Below, piece by piece: positions 26,640-39,166 of a stretch of DNA of 64,000 nucleotides (positions are counted from its first letter, which is position 1; each line of letters starts with the position of its first letter). The notes beneath the pieces are model-generated. The model searched no databases. It was not told where the DNA came from and saw only the letters and a list, made by a program, of their open reading frames with translations. The stretch covers positions 25,001-89,000 of the forward strand of contig BROG01000995.1 in assembly GCA_030159075.1 (NCBI GenBank), given 5' to 3'. A program made the translations under genes and the position numbers. The stretch is from Atrina japonica. Lineage: Eukaryota; Mollusca; Bivalvia; Pterioida; Pinnidae.

Positions 26640-27015
26640 CATTTTTAGCTAGCCGGGACAAAAGTCCACAGAGCTAATACCATACCCCCTGCGTCGGCGT
26701 CGTCGGCATCCGTAGACAAAACTTTAACCTGACCTATATCTTTTTAACCGCAAGGGACAAGGCTTTGATATTTCACATATAGAGTCCTTATGACCACAGA
26801 TTTCATTTGTGACCTTTGACCTAGTGACCTTGACCTACTTTTAAAAACTTTAACCTGAGTTATATCTTTACAACCATGAGGGATAGGGCTTTGATATTTC
26901 ACATATATATTTCTTATGAACATTATTTGTGACCAGTCCTTTGACCTTAAAACCTGAGACCTTTGGGTCAAATATCTATTTTGAAAATTTACATCCATTT
27001 CGGTGAGCTATGTTG
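26640..27015. mobile_element. dispersed repeat with TGACCT-type nuclear-receptor-like sites
   Basis: Begins near TAGCCGGGACAAAAGTCC, has GCGTCGGCGTCGTCGGCATC, then two diverged tandem modules each with ACTTTAACCTGA, AGGGCTTTGATATTTCACAT and a TTTGTGACC stretch. I recognise this word set as common in bivalve genomic DNA, though I cannot name the element. GTGACCTTTGACCTAGTGAC at about 26810 is followed directly by CTTGACCTAC. Confidence 0.7.
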
Positions 27016-27061
27016 TCATCTGACAACTCTTTTAACTTCAACACCACTGCGTGTTCTTATT

Positions 27062-27122
27062 ATATAAAAAATCTCAGATACCAAAGTATAAATCTTTAGG
27101 ATGTCCAGGATACAGATATATA
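27062..27122 (-). mobile_element. family A 3'-end fragment, reverse strand
   Basis: AAATCTCAGATACCAAAGTA followed by AGGATGTCCAGGATACAGAT is the reverse of the family A end. Confidence 0.72.
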
Positions 27123-28311
27123 CATTAAATGTTGTTTATGGCCAAATAATATCATTCAGGGCATCACGTGTGATTTTCCATCGTTATGTTATTCTGCAAA
27201 GAACATCTTAATTGTTTATGAAATTGATATGCATATAATGGTCCAATCAAATCACTAGTAAGGGGTCACATAATCTAATTAGTTATTCAACAGCGTCCCG
27301 TCAGCATCATTTAGCAAATCAACCATCCATGTATTATTTCTGAGTATATTTTTTTTATAGTTTTCCCGCCAGCACCCCAAAAATTTATTTAGTTTTTGTC
27401 TTATCCTTCATTGTTGTTTTATCCATGTCAAGATGTCTTGTATGATCTAAACTTTTATGCCATCTTTAACAGATGCTGATAACATTGTTTTATCTGTGTA
27501 AACTTAATTTGCCTTGTTATGCGTGGCCTATTTTTGGCGCTACCTGTTTCTGATGTTGATAATATTGTTATTCTCTTTGTGCACTTAATTTGTTTTGTTA
27601 CAAATCTGGACAAAAGTCCACTTCCTAATTTCTCGCCATTTTTCATAAAATATTTTATATTCGTCACGATTTTCTTATTTTATCGAAAAAACAAAGCAAA
27701 GAAACGTACATCACTGATGAAGTCCAAGGCGGCCATGTAATACGTGTATGACATACAAACCAATACAAACCGCAAATACAAACATTCATATTATTTCCGG
27801 AAGTTTCGCTACACGATCAACCAGTTATTGTTGAAATTGATTAAAAGAAAACGTTATCTCAGAATTGAGACGCGAAATGAAATATATAGGGTCAGAAATA
27901 AACAACAGAAAGCAATGAAAAAGGTCGTTGTCCATCAACATCACTGATGTAGTTATTGATGTAGAAAAAGTGGAATGTTGATATATAGGAATATGACCAT
28001 AACTGTTGCAGAAATTGCTTCTTGAACTATTTTGTTCCCAATGATTCCGTTCAGGAGCTGACATAAGATTTGCCATATCGTCAGTCACGTGGTGCCTATG
28101 TTAGTGACTGTAACCGCCTGATGCATAAGAAGATAGGCTAACACAGATTTGATATTTGAAGAGTAAAATTAATCATATTTCTTCATTTAAATTAATCTAT
28201 CCAGATCCATACACCATTTCTCTATACATGGCTACAAAATTTCAACGCATGAAATAAAAGTAAAAATGAAAAATTACCAATGGATATTGAAAAGTCCACG
28301 TCCATTACAAC
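27123..28311. other. no supported gene
   Basis: Several frames of 60-87 codons overlap on both strands without motifs, splice signals or homologous copies. None is called. Confidence 0.45.
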
Positions 28312-28532
28312 ACTGTATAGTTGTTTAATTCCACTGGGAGAAAATTTCGCTTTTTTTCTGAAAGGAATTAAATCACAGGTATTAAATTTTGCACAAGAAT
28401 AGTTACGAATTGACTTTCCTATACTTGATAAGTGTAAGGTTTTATATTCACGTGTATTTGATTTTGTGGTATTTCATTTGACAGCGAATATAGCGAAATT
28501 AAATCGCCGCCAATAAAAGCAATAATACAGTA
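28312..28532. mobile_element. MITE-like element (family G), copy 1
   Basis: The start ACTGTATAGTTGTTTAATTC and the reverse complement of the end, ACTGTATTATTGCTTTTATT, form an imperfect TIR. The interior TGGGAGAAAATTTCGC and GCGAATATAGCGAAATTAAA recur at 54448-54722. Confidence 0.65.
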
Positions 28533-29130
28533 TGACAAATTGGATACAATAACTGTCTCTACATGGTTTTTATTTTCTATATCGGGTCATTCAAAGTACT
28601 TTAAAATTGGTTGCGACTCTTCCCTCGCCAAAGCCCGACATACGAAATTAAAACTACTTATGATAATTGTAATAATCAAACGACGTATAAGAAATACAGT
28701 CTTTGGGATATGACATAATACCAGGGCACACAATATGCTCTAAAGATACATACCCACCCCACCCCTACCTCCAACATGTAGTTCTAAATACTTCGAGTCG
28801 ATGACTAGCAACATCGCCGATAAACCAATAAACTATCGGATGAAGGAAATACAAGAAGAACTGAAACCAAAAATCTAGACAGTATATATGATCTTTCTAT
28901 TCTTGACCAATTGTTAGTAGTAAGAACGAAACATTAAGTTAATGCCAAGGTCACGTGACTCTTCTCTTACTGGATCACACGCAATATTTTGTGTGATCAA
29001 TTTCATCATTCGTGACACGTCAGTACCACTATTATCTACTTTGATCATTACATCCATATATGACAAAATAGGCTTTTACTGAAGGATATTGACATCCGAA
29101 GTTTAATTCGTCAACCCCCCTGTGGTCACA
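28533..29130. other. no supported gene
   Basis: Unique DNA. Confidence 0.4.
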
Positions 29131-29793
29131 TTAAAGGCCGGTACACACGTTAAGATTATTCTTATGAGATTAATCTCATAACATTTGTGGAATATATCAC
29201 TTTGGTGTACGCACACAAATACAAGTATTATAAGATGGTAAACAAATACATGGGCTATCCATTTCCCGCCATATAGTCAAAAGCTAAACATGGTCCTCAC
29301 AGAGGGAGGTGAATAGTGAATAATAACATTATGTGTTGTTCTTATCTACATGACATTTGAGTATGTACAAAAGCCTGAAATTACCAAGAAATGACACCTT
29401 GTTTTATTCTTTGTAGAGCATTGCTTCTTGCTTCCTTATCATGATATGCACCACTTGAAACATTACAAAGATCTTCTTACTCTTCCTATAAGTTGATTAC
29501 TTCTAATTTTGTACTGGAAAATGCTGCTTCAGCCATTTTGGACAATATGAGTCATTTACCATGCGTTTACATTGATGCTGAAGACCAATATTGACCCCCG
29601 ACCAAGGAGTCTGATTGGCTATTACACAAAGGTCAGCTAATACATGTATTAAGAAAGAGAGCAGTGCTCTATCCTAAAGTCTGTATCATAAGATTTTTTA
29701 AATCTTATATTTTTGTGTATAATACACACGGTAAGATTAATCTTATTAGATTGATCTTATAAGAATAATCTAACTGTGTGCACCAGTATTTAG
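29131..29793. mobile_element. about 660-bp non-autonomous TIR element
   Basis: The left end CCGGTACACACGTTAAGATT (29138-29157) pairs with the right end, whose reverse complement is ACTGGTGCACACAGTTAGAT. Homology continues inward through ATTCTTAT(G/A)AGAT to CTCATAA/CTAATAA, about 45 bp in all. No ORF lies inside. Superfamily is not assigned because no clean target duplication was found. Confidence 0.75.
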
Positions 29794-30719
29794 GCTCACC
29801 CAGATTAATGAATTATATGGTTTACTATCATAATTCAGGGGTGAACAAGGTCACATTGCACACTATACAATTATTTTGAATCTTAATCATACACCCCTGA
29901 ATTCTGACAATGGACTTAACCATTCATTGACATGGGCAGGTCCAAATGTGACTTGAGAGGTTGATGAGTTACGTTTGTCATTGTTTTATGTATATCGGAG
30001 TAACATTATCCCTACAAGATGCAGGAAACTATACACTTAAGTCCGATCATTATCATGTTAACGATTAGATGAAAAAATAGATCGTTAATTGATTGAAACC
30101 AAGAGTGAACTTTAATGGTGAAAATGCATTAAGTAAATTCCAGAATTAAAACAGAAATAGTAAAAGACATCATGTGTTTACAACGTTTACATAAAAAAAA
30201 CAGGAAATCAGCAAAATGCCAATTTAAAAAAAAAATAAGATAACGACGAAAAGAACGATTTATATCCAAAAATAGCGTGATTAACCTCGTGATTTAATGA
30301 CAATCTTGGACGAATCGAGAGATTTTATCTCTCTGTAGTAGAGTTTCGCTTCCTGGATACCATAGGGAAATGTATGTATCCGAACTTTCCCGTGATTTTC
30401 CAGTGACATATATCCGGACTTTCTTATGAGATAAATGTAAAAATGTTACTTTCTTAGATCAGAGACGCAGGAAGAAAGGTGGGTGTCTCTTTACTGGGTG
30501 AAAGTGTATACATATGGAGTAGGAAATGCTATGTACACTTGACAACAGCTGCACAGGATAGATTAGCAAGTCACTTAGTATATGCATATCTCCTTACGTT
30601 AGCCTGTATGTAAAGCGCAAATGTATATATATTTTAGATCAAATAGAAACAATCTCTACTATGCTTTGGATTATCAATATAATATAATTATGCTAAGGCT
30701 GTGTTGCTCAGGGAGACAA
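29794..30719. other. no supported gene
   Basis: AT-rich unique DNA with A runs at 30194 and 30225. Confidence 0.4.
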
Positions 30720-30787
30720 ACTGGGAGAGAGACAGACAGAAAGAAAGACAGAGACAAACAGAGACAGACAGAAAGAAAGACAGAGAC

Positions 30788-30844
<57 letters not shown>

Positions 30845-31051
30845 CAGACAGGCAGAAAGAAAGGCAGAGAGACAAACTGATAGAGAGACAAACTGAGAGT
30901 AAACTTAGGCGAAAATGAAGAGGGCGAAGAAGTAACGGAAAAAGAAAAATTATTAACGGACAAAAAGAGAAAATACAGAGAAAAAATTAAGAAAAAAACA
31001 AAGAGAAAGCTCTGTAAAACTCTCTCCCTCCCTCTCTCTCTCTCTCTCTCA
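30720..31051. repeat. GA-rich low-complexity tract with (GA)n core and trailing (CT)n
   Basis: AGACAGA/AGAAAGA words surround a pure GA tract at about 30793-30843. A CT tract lies at 31020-31050. They explain the Glu/Arg-rich plus frame and Ser/Leu-rich minus frame. Confidence 0.94.
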
Positions 31052-32604
31052 TTTCAGGTAGCATTGATTATTTAATCACTTTGTCACTTACTGATATGAC
31101 TAATTTATGTTAAATGTTTGAGTGTCAGTTAGTCTAAGAATTAACAATGGAACATTTTTCACGGATGTAACCCTATTGTCATTGAATAAGAATCATTTAA
31201 TTGATTATCGCATAGCATTAGGGTGCGCTTCACAACTCCAGCACATGATTTTAAATTTTACTGTTCATTGTTTCCATATAAAAAACATTCCATAATGAAA
31301 TAATATCTGTTCAATGTTTGCTTTCAACTTTAGAAATTAAAATTAAAATTTCTGAATGATCCTTGCAACGATTGGTTAAGACAATATTTTATTGAAATGG
31401 ATTATCTATGTTACCTGCATGCGTGATAACTAATTATGATAAAGGAGTCATGTGATGTTACAGAGGTAACACGCTGCAAATGGTCGATGGCATCGGTTCT
31501 GTCAGAAAAGATTAGAACCGAGACTGCTGTCTCGTGCAAAACATTCACACAATACATTACCAAAAACTTTCATTGACGCATTACAGTCGGTATTGTTATT
31601 TAATCTATTTCAACCTCCTTAAATGTTTATTTACCTGCTGTTTGAGACTAAATGGAAATTTGACGAATTGGTACCAATGTCACTATACCGCCTTATAACC
31701 AACAGCTGCAATGTTCTGTCTCGGGATCTTAGCTACCAATGAAAGAACTAATCAACCAGCGCCTTCCGGTTTTTGGCACATTGTCAGATTCGTCGTCTGT
31801 CAATTGAAGATGATTCATATAGAGAACATGAAACATCCCTACAAAACAACTTCTTCAGGACATTATTAGATGGACAGTGTTCAATTTCAGATTTTGGAAA
31901 CTGTCGTAGTAGTACATAGTACTAACTGATGCTATTAATTGCTGTTTTTATACAAAATACCAATTTGAGTTAATATGGACGGTAATTAATTGCGCGCCAA
32001 ATTTTACTTTCACTGATTGAATCAGAATCCATTTCAATTATTCTCAACTTTACGACTATGTCTTGCAGGCGGTGCAAAAAAGCCTTTGGTAATGAAAATG
32101 ACAGGTGCGTGTTTGATTGTAGATTGAGTCGTGTAATTATCATGGACTTGGTTGAGAATGTTTTATTCCTATTGTATTCCGTACATTACGACGCCTGATT
32201 CAAAAGCAATGCAATAGACAAGGATAACAATTGTTTATGCAATAAATGTGCGTCTATGTAAGTTTTCATCGGGCTATTGAACCTAGTCTTTGTTCAACCT
32301 GTATTTGGAGCTGTAGTGATGCATTTTTACATCAAAATCATGTGATAATTGTCCAAGTGGCAGAGCAATTTATTACAGTGCTCAAATGACGCAATTAGCG
32401 ATATCATTACATTTCAATTGATTGTGTTTCTAATAATATTATATCATTGTCGTTAGATTACTTTAATTTTCACCTTAGATAATACCCATCCAACTGTAAA
32501 TCGAGGATTTCTCTGTAGCTTCATTGCTCCTAAATGTTCAGTTTTTGTTGGAATGTTCTACAACGTCACTTGGGAACGTTTCTGTGAATACGAAATATTT
32601 TTAG
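31052..32604. other. no supported gene
   Basis: Unique AT-rich DNA leading to the exon at 32665. Nothing else is called. Confidence 0.4.
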
Positions 32605-32605
32605 G

Positions 32606-32616
32606 GATATAAATAT
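32606..32616 (+). promoter_or_regulatory. possible TATA box
   Basis: GATATAAATA lies about 55 bp upstream of ATG 32665, a plausible distance for a short 5' UTR. It is an isolated motif in AT-rich DNA, so support is weak. Confidence 0.2.
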
Positions 32617-32664
32617 CATCATAAACAAGTTCAATTAGTATATCAATCAGCTATCACGATTAGA

Positions 32665-32766
32665 ATGCCCAGGGGTATAAATCGGTCATCAATATACCGG
32701 AAGTCGTATGATAGACGACCAATCAGCAGCAAGGATAATATCAACAGTGCTTTCATAACAGTTGAG
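32665..32766 (+). CDS. candidate first coding exon, copy 2 of a homologous pair
   Basis: ATG at 32665 opens 34 codons ending at GAG|GTAAGA, a near-consensus donor. It aligns with 14163-14252 from the ATG onward, with a 4-residue insertion (KSYD) after the shared I10-Y11-R12. The ISSKDNINS-x-x-ITVE block is shared, with six synonymous third-base changes and only two replacements there. The end is in phase 0, as in copy 1. The frame continues open past the donor, so the splice site is inferred from the matching end and donor of copy 1. Downstream at 32868 a family A repeat begins, so the sequence beyond 32766 looks intronic. Function is not recognised. It may be an alternative first exon of the same gene as copy 1 or belong to a paralogue. 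Confidence 0.6.
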
Positions 32767-32867
32767 GTAAGAGTAAATATGATATCGCACCCGACCTGGA
32801 CGGACATAGTATTTTCGCTATTGATATCAGGGATGATGATGATTCTTTTTTCTTTTTTTTTTTTACT

Positions 32868-33015
32868 GGTCAACAGGGGACGCTTACTCCTTCAGGGCAC
32901 CCGATCCCAACTCTGGATTTTCATGGGCCCATATTTGTCCAATGTTTCAGGTTTCTATTTTGCATCCTGGACCTCCTAATGATTAATACCTTGGTACCTG
33001 AGATTTTTTGTATTT
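32868..33015 (+). mobile_element. family A copy, truncated 5'
   Basis: CTGGTCAACAGGGGACGCTT, CGATCCCAACTCTGGATTTT and CCTTGGTACCTGAGATTTTT follow the family order, with more divergence than other copies. Confidence 0.75.
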
Positions 33016-33159
33016 TGATTGTTGTTGTCTTTAAGCTGGTCCAGTCTTCGTTTTATTTAGTTTCATCTTTTTTTTTCGTTTTATTATAAGCAAATACAGT
33101 CAACGATTTGTATAATTAAAGAAAATAGTTATACTGATTCAATTTCCATTCCATCATGA

Positions 33160-33900
33160 TAGCTCCTGTAGTCATCGAGAGATCTCAGTCATCATTACAT
33201 CTCCAGTAGTCATCGTGACATTTCCAGCAGTCATCATGATATCTCTGGTAGTCAACATGATATCTCAATTAGTCATCATGGTTGCTACAGTAGTCATCAT
33301 GATAGCCCCAGTATCTCCTGGAGACATGATGACTACTGGAGATATTATGATGACTACCGGAGATATCATGATGACTAGTAGAACTATCATGATGAGTACT
33401 GGAGCTATCATGATGACTACAAGAGATATCACGATGACTACTGGATATATCATGATGAATACCGGAGATACTGGGGCTGACATCTCCAGCAGTCATCATG
33501 ATAGCTCCACTAGTCATTATGATAGCTCCAGTAGTCATCGTGACAATTGCAGCAGTCATCATGACATCTTCAGTAGTCATCTTGATATATCCAGTTGTCA
33601 TCGTGACATCTCCATTAGTCATCATATCTCTGGTAGTCAACTAGATATCTCCAGTAGTCATCATGATAGCTGCAGTAGTCATCATGATAGCTCCAGTTGT
33701 CATTATATATCCATTAGTCATCAAGATATCTACAGTAGTCATCATGCTAGCTCCAGTAGTTTATATGATATCTTCAGTAGTCAACATGATATCTCCAGTA
33801 GTCATCATAATAAATCCAGTAGTCATCATGATAGCTCCAGTAGTCATCATGATAGCTCTAATAATCATCTTGATATCATCCGGTCTCATGATTGTCTTGA
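33160..33900. repeat. 21-bp minisatellite with an internal inverted block
   Basis: Units read CAGTAGTCATCATGATATCT with variants (AGCTCC in place of ATCTC). From about 33322 to 33478 the same unit runs in the opposite orientation (GATGACTACTGGAGATAT), then it returns to the first orientation. Since 21 is a multiple of three, a 236-codon Ser/His-rich frame and others stay open. These are not taken as genes. Confidence 0.93.
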
Positions 33901-33924
33901 TATCACCCGACATCAAGATTTTTA

Positions 33925-34380
33925 GTATAAACACAGTTAACCAACAAGTATTCAGATATCTCTTAACCTCATTAGTTTCTTGTCTTGACTATCTATTCTC
34001 GTATGATCAGTACGTTTGTTGAGATATTAATAGATTGTCACCAGCACGTGAGAGGAATAAGAATTCTCAAAACGTTAGTCGAGTTATGCTCGAGTTTTCA
34101 AACTGCCGTTTGAAGCTCGTCGTCAACAGAGAACATGTTGGGCATCAAGACGGGGACAGGAAATGTAAATTTCTGTATGTAAATTGATAAGATACGACAA
34201 AAAACATTATGCCTTTTGGTCATTTCAATGTGACATTCTGCTTGCCATTTATAGAACAGTGGCGACCAGTTCATTATTGTAAGTCACGCCTTTGTGTATT
34301 CTCAAATGAACAATTAAACTTGCCGGAATGACATTTGAGAACATCGATTTTGATGGCGGGAGGGGTCAAAACCACGTACA
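33925..34380. other. no supported gene
   Basis: Unique DNA between two minisatellites. Confidence 0.4.
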
Positions 34381-34580
34381 TTTGACAAACCTTTGGTCCG
34401 ACATTACACTAGTCCGACAAACCTTTGGTCCGACACCACACTAGTCCGACACCACACTAGTTCGACAAACCTTTGGTCCGACACCACCCTAGTCCGACAC
34501 CACCCTAGTCCGACACCACCCTAGTCCGACAAACCTTTGGTCCGACACTACACTAGTCCGACACCACACTAGTCCGACAG
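34381..34580. repeat. irregular tandem repeat of CTAGTCCGACACCACA and GACAAACCTTTGGTCC words
   Basis: Two short words are mixed in changing order over about 200 bp. Confidence 0.92.
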
Positions 34581-35337
34581 CTCATTGATATTAACCATTT
34601 TGGTAAGCTTTTAGACATATAATTACCGGTTACTAGCTCGAATATAGAGAATTATTAACCAAACGCTAGATTTCTCCCGTATTTATGGTTATCAAAAAAC
34701 ACGATTCTTGCCTTCATTTGATGGATTTACATCATAAATATTTATAAAAAATATATAAATGGATTTTTGTCGGTAATCGATTACGTGGAAACCGACACCG
34801 ATGAACAAAATTGATGATAAACTTGTTTTTGGTTTGATCGCCGGTGATGCTATTTTCAGTCAAACGCGTCGAGTAACAAGTTGCGTTTCAAGTAGAGAAA
34901 CTTGCGTAGTGACTGTTATCGTATGAAGTGGATCGAACATTTTAAAACATTGATAGAGTCAAATATTCCCAGAAAAGTTTATGTATTTTGCAACCCGATC
35001 ATCCGCTGTAGATTAATTAGTCACTCGCTACAGAATTTCCTGTTAAACGAGCTGCGAGATCTATCGATTTCGCGGACTTTTTTAAAAGTCAATCTTTCAC
35101 TGCAATGGATTGCAACTACAAATACGCGATTCAATGTAGTTAATTAAAACCACGGCTACTTTGAGTAAATATTATTCTCATTATCACTCATTAAATAAAC
35201 GATGAGGGCGAGTCTTTCTTAATAAAAAGTTACATTTTTAAATATATTTACTCTTACAATGATTTTATCAACATTTCTGTACGTATGGATAGTTTATTAC
35301 TGTTCGGTACTTAATATTCACATATCTGCTCTCTGCA
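34581..35337. other. no supported gene
   Basis: A frame at 34923-35147 (first ATG at 34923) has reasonable composition but no motif, repeat copy or splice support, so I do not call it. Confidence 0.35.
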
Positions 35338-35590
35338 GTGCGGGGGGTGTGTGATATCGAGTGGTTAGAGCATCGCGCTTTAAAACCTGAAGTCTCTCAC
35401 CTCTTAAAATTGTCAGTGCATGCTCGAGCCTCGCTGAAACCTAGACTGGTTTTGTGAGAAAATTGACCAGTCCGGTGATCTCACCGGGTACTTTGTAATC
35501 GGATTATCTCCACCACCATCAAAAACTGGCCACCAACATATAACTGAAAAATTAATGGGCGTGGCGTAGAAGGCCAATAAAAGAAAAATA
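35338..35590 (+). mobile_element. SINE family B
   Basis: ATCGAGTGGTTAGAGCATCG, the B-box-like TGCTCGAGCCTCGCTG, GAGAAAATTGACCAGTCC, AAAACTGGCCACCAACAT and a GGCGTAGAAGGCC end follow the family B order. Confidence 0.8.
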
Positions 35591-35869
35591 AAAAAAATAT
35601 ACAGCGTATACAAAATGTACTTTACTTTGAACAAGTCGACTTGTATTTCGTTCAAAGAACATTACTTTTGGGTTTTTTTCTGATTTGATACATGTTGTCA
35701 CACGTTGATGCATGTGACGACTTAACACTAAGGTCAAGATTTCCAATACCTCTTTTTGGAGACAAAAGGTCAACAGGAGGTCATACACGTTTGTTGACAA
35801 GATAAGTATCACCGGTACAAAAAGTTGTCAGGGTTACGCCAGCTAGAAACAGAAAAAATGTAATTGTAA

Positions 35870-38262
35870 AATTTATGATAATAACAAACAATAACATCAA
35901 CAACAATAGCAGCAACAACAATAGCAAATTAACCACAGCAACAGCAAACAAAAACATCAATAACATCAATAATATCAACCAGCATCAACAACATCACAGC
36001 AAAACATATTATAGCAAAGTTAACAACAACAGACAATAATAATAACCACATCAACAACAAACAATAACATCAACAATCACAGCAACCACAAAAACAACAG
36101 CAATAATAACAATCACAGTAGCAACAACAGCAATGATAGCAACCAATAAACAACAACAATAATAGCAACCATAAAAACAACAGCAGTAGTAACACCCACA
36201 AAAACAACAGCAATAATAGCAACCACAAATACAACAGCGATATTAACAATCATAAAAACAACATCAATATTATCAACCACAAAAACAACAGCAATAATAG
36301 CAACCACAAAAACAACACCAATAATAGAAACCATAAACCAACAGCAATGATAACAACCACAAAAACAACAGCAATAATAACAATCATAAAAACAACGGCA
36401 ACAATAGAAACCATAAACCAACAGCAACCATATAAACAACAGCAATGATAACAACACAACAGCAGTAATGACAACCACATAAACAACAATAATATCAACC
36501 ACAAAAACAACAGCAATAATAGCAACCACAAATACATCAGCAATAATAACAACCACAAAAACAACAGCAACAATAGAAATCAGAAACCAACAGCAATCAT
36601 AACAACCACAAAAACAACAGCAATAATAGCAACCATATAAACAAAGGCAATGATAGAAACCATAAGCCAACAGCAATGATAACAACCACAAAATCAACAG
36701 CAATAATAACAACCACAAAAACAACAGCAATAATAGAAACCATAAAAACAACAGCAATAATAACAACCACAAAAACAACAGTAATAATAACAACAACAGC
36801 AGTAATGACAACCACATAAACAACAATAATATCAACCACAAAAACAACAACAATAATAGAAACCATAAACCAACAGCAATAATAGAAACCATAAACCAAC
36901 AGCAATGATAGCAACCCCCAACCAACAGCACTGATAACAACCACAAAGCCAACAACAATAATAACAACCACAAAAACAACAGCAATGATAGAAACCATAA
37001 ACCAACAGCAATGATAACCACAAAACTAACAGCAATAATAACAACCACAAAAACAACAGCAATAATAACAACCACATAACCAACAGTAATAATAACAACC
37101 ACAAAAACAACAGCAATAATAGAAACCATAAACACAACGGCAATAATAACAACCTCATTAACAACAGCAATAATAACAACACAACAGCAGTAATGACAGT
37201 CACATAAACAACAACAATACTATCAACCACAAAAACAACAACAATACTATCAACCACAAAAACAACAGCAATAATAGCAACCACAAAAATAACAGCAATA
37301 ATAGCAACCACAAAAACAACAGCAATAATAAAAACCATAAAAAACAACAGCAATAATAACAACCACAGTAGCAACAATAGCAATAATAACAACCACAAAA
37401 ACAACAGCAATAATAACAACCACTTAAACAGCAATAATAACAACCACAGTAGCAACAATAGCAATAATAACAACCACAAAAACAATAGTAATGATAACAA
37501 CCACAAAAACAACAGCAATAATAACAACCACTTAAACAACAGCAATAATAATAACCACAAAAACAACAGTAATAATAGAAACCATAAAGCAACAGCAATT
37601 ATAACAGCCACAAGAATAACAGCAATAATAATAACCACAAAAACAACAGCAATAATAACAACCACTTAAACAACAGCAATAATAATAACCACAAAAACAA
37701 CAGTAACAATAGAAACCATAAAGCAACAGCAATTATAACAGCCACAAGAATAACAGCAATAATAACAACCACAAAAACAACAGCAATAATGCCAACCACA
37801 GCAATGATATCCAGCAACACGAATCTCAAAATTCGAATAATAAATAGATGTCCGACCTTTCAATCGCAACTATATAAAAATAAATATCTATGGGGCCTGC
37901 CACATAAATCGCTACGTTTAAACCAAAATCGGACAACCACAAAAACAACAGCAATAATAACAACCACATAAACAGCAATAATAACAACTACTTACACAAC
38001 AGCAATAATAATAACCATAACCAACAGTAATAATAACAACCACAAAAACAACAGCAATAATAGAAACCATAAAAACAACAGCAATAATAACAACCACATA
38101 AACAGCAATAAAAACAACTACTTACACAACAGCAATAATAATAACCATAACCAACAGTAATAATAACAACCACAAAAACAACAGCGATAATAGAAACCAT
38201 AAAAACAACAGCAATAATAATAACAACCATAAAAACAACAGCAATAATACCAACCATAGCAA
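35870..38262. repeat. 27-bp minisatellite, about 2.4 kb
   Basis: The unit is CAATAATAACAACCACAAAA followed by ACAACAG. The 5' part (to about 36110) is irregular. The rest is regular, with variants CCATAAACCAACAG and GCAATGATA. The minus strand lacks stops in all frames, giving hydrophobic Val/Leu/Ile frames of up to 340 codons that are not genes. Confidence 0.94.
37801..37935. repeat. 135-bp non-array block, copy 1
   Basis: A distinct block from GCAATGATATCCAGCAACAC to CCAAAATCGGACA interrupts the 27-bp array. Confidence 0.92.
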
Positions 38263-38393
38263 TGATATCCAGCAACACGAATCTCAAAATTCGAATAATA
38301 AATAGATGTCCGACCTTTCAATCGCATCTATATAAAAATAAATATCTATGGGGCCTGCCACATAAATCGTTACGTTTAAACCAAAATCGGACA
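38259..38393. repeat. 135-bp non-array block, copy 2
   Basis: Matches 37801-37935 with about two substitutions. It closes the array and leads directly into a CT microsatellite. Confidence 0.92.

Positions 38394-38395
<2 letters not shown>

Positions 38396-38484
<89 letters not shown>
38396..38484. repeat. (CT)n microsatellite
   Basis: A pure tract of about 88 bp. Confidence 0.97.
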
Positions 38485-38486
<2 letters not shown>

Positions 38487-38974
38487 ATATTAAGATTATA
38501 AAATTAAAGATTTTGGCACAGCTTGCTGTAACATCATTCCTTTCCTGATTTTTCAAATTTCTTGCCTTCTATCAGATGTAAGTCTCCCCCTGTGACACGG
38601 ATCTTAAGTCGCCCTGTTTCCCAGCAGACATCAATTTACAAGATTAACCAAGTTAGCTCGTGTTATTAGCAACAGGTTTGGAACAGATGCAAGCTCGTGT
38701 TGAAGTATACTGTTAGGAAACAGGTGTACCAAGCGAGGTAACTCCTACTACCCACATACATACCTAACAAAACTACAACTCGCTGGGGGGAAAAGTTCAA
38801 GACAATCGTTTCAGAAAGGAATATGATATTTCTGATATAGTTCAAACGGACTTTAACCATGGTTATTAGGGTACTGGTAAGGTCATTGTTGTTTTCACTT
38901 GAATTTAATTGTAAAGACACTAAAACGTCCATGATGAAAGTTTCAGATGAAACATTTGGCATTCGTTCGGATTT
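38485..38974. other. no supported gene
   Basis: Unique DNA. The frames at 38666-38962 (minus) and 38859-39119 (plus) partly overlap a SINE and lack support. Confidence 0.4.
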
Positions 38975-39113
38975 TGAAGTGTTTTACACCACACTCAGTA
39001 ATTTTTCAGTTAGATGGTGGTGGCCTGATTTTAATGATGGAGGAGAGAACCCGGTTACAATGTACCCGGGAAGAGGTCTAGACCTCCGGCCTTCCGCCGA
39101 TAAACTACTTTTT

Positions 39114-39118
<5 letters not shown>
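38975..39118 (-). mobile_element. SINE family B, reverse strand, truncated
   Basis: GTTTTACACCACACTCAGTA, GATGGTGGTGGCCTGATTTT and CCGGCCTTCCGCCGATAAAC give the tail half of family B. The tRNA head is missing and a GA tract takes its place. Confidence 0.75.

Positions 39119-39166
<48 letters not shown>

Noticed and set aside
33215..33925. 236-codon Ser/His-rich frame
   Set aside because: A 21-bp minisatellite (7 codons per unit) with an inverted block. No unique domain, and it opens on both strands.
34902..35147. 81-codon frame
   Set aside because: The listed start is TTG, and the first ATG is at 34923. No motif or splice context was found.
35870..38290. Minus-strand open frames of up to 340 codons, Val/Leu/Ile-rich, looking like multi-pass membrane proteins
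   Set aside because: They are the antisense reading of a 27-bp A/C-rich minisatellite that lacks stops in all frames. Frames overlap each other and there is no start context or non-repetitive domain.
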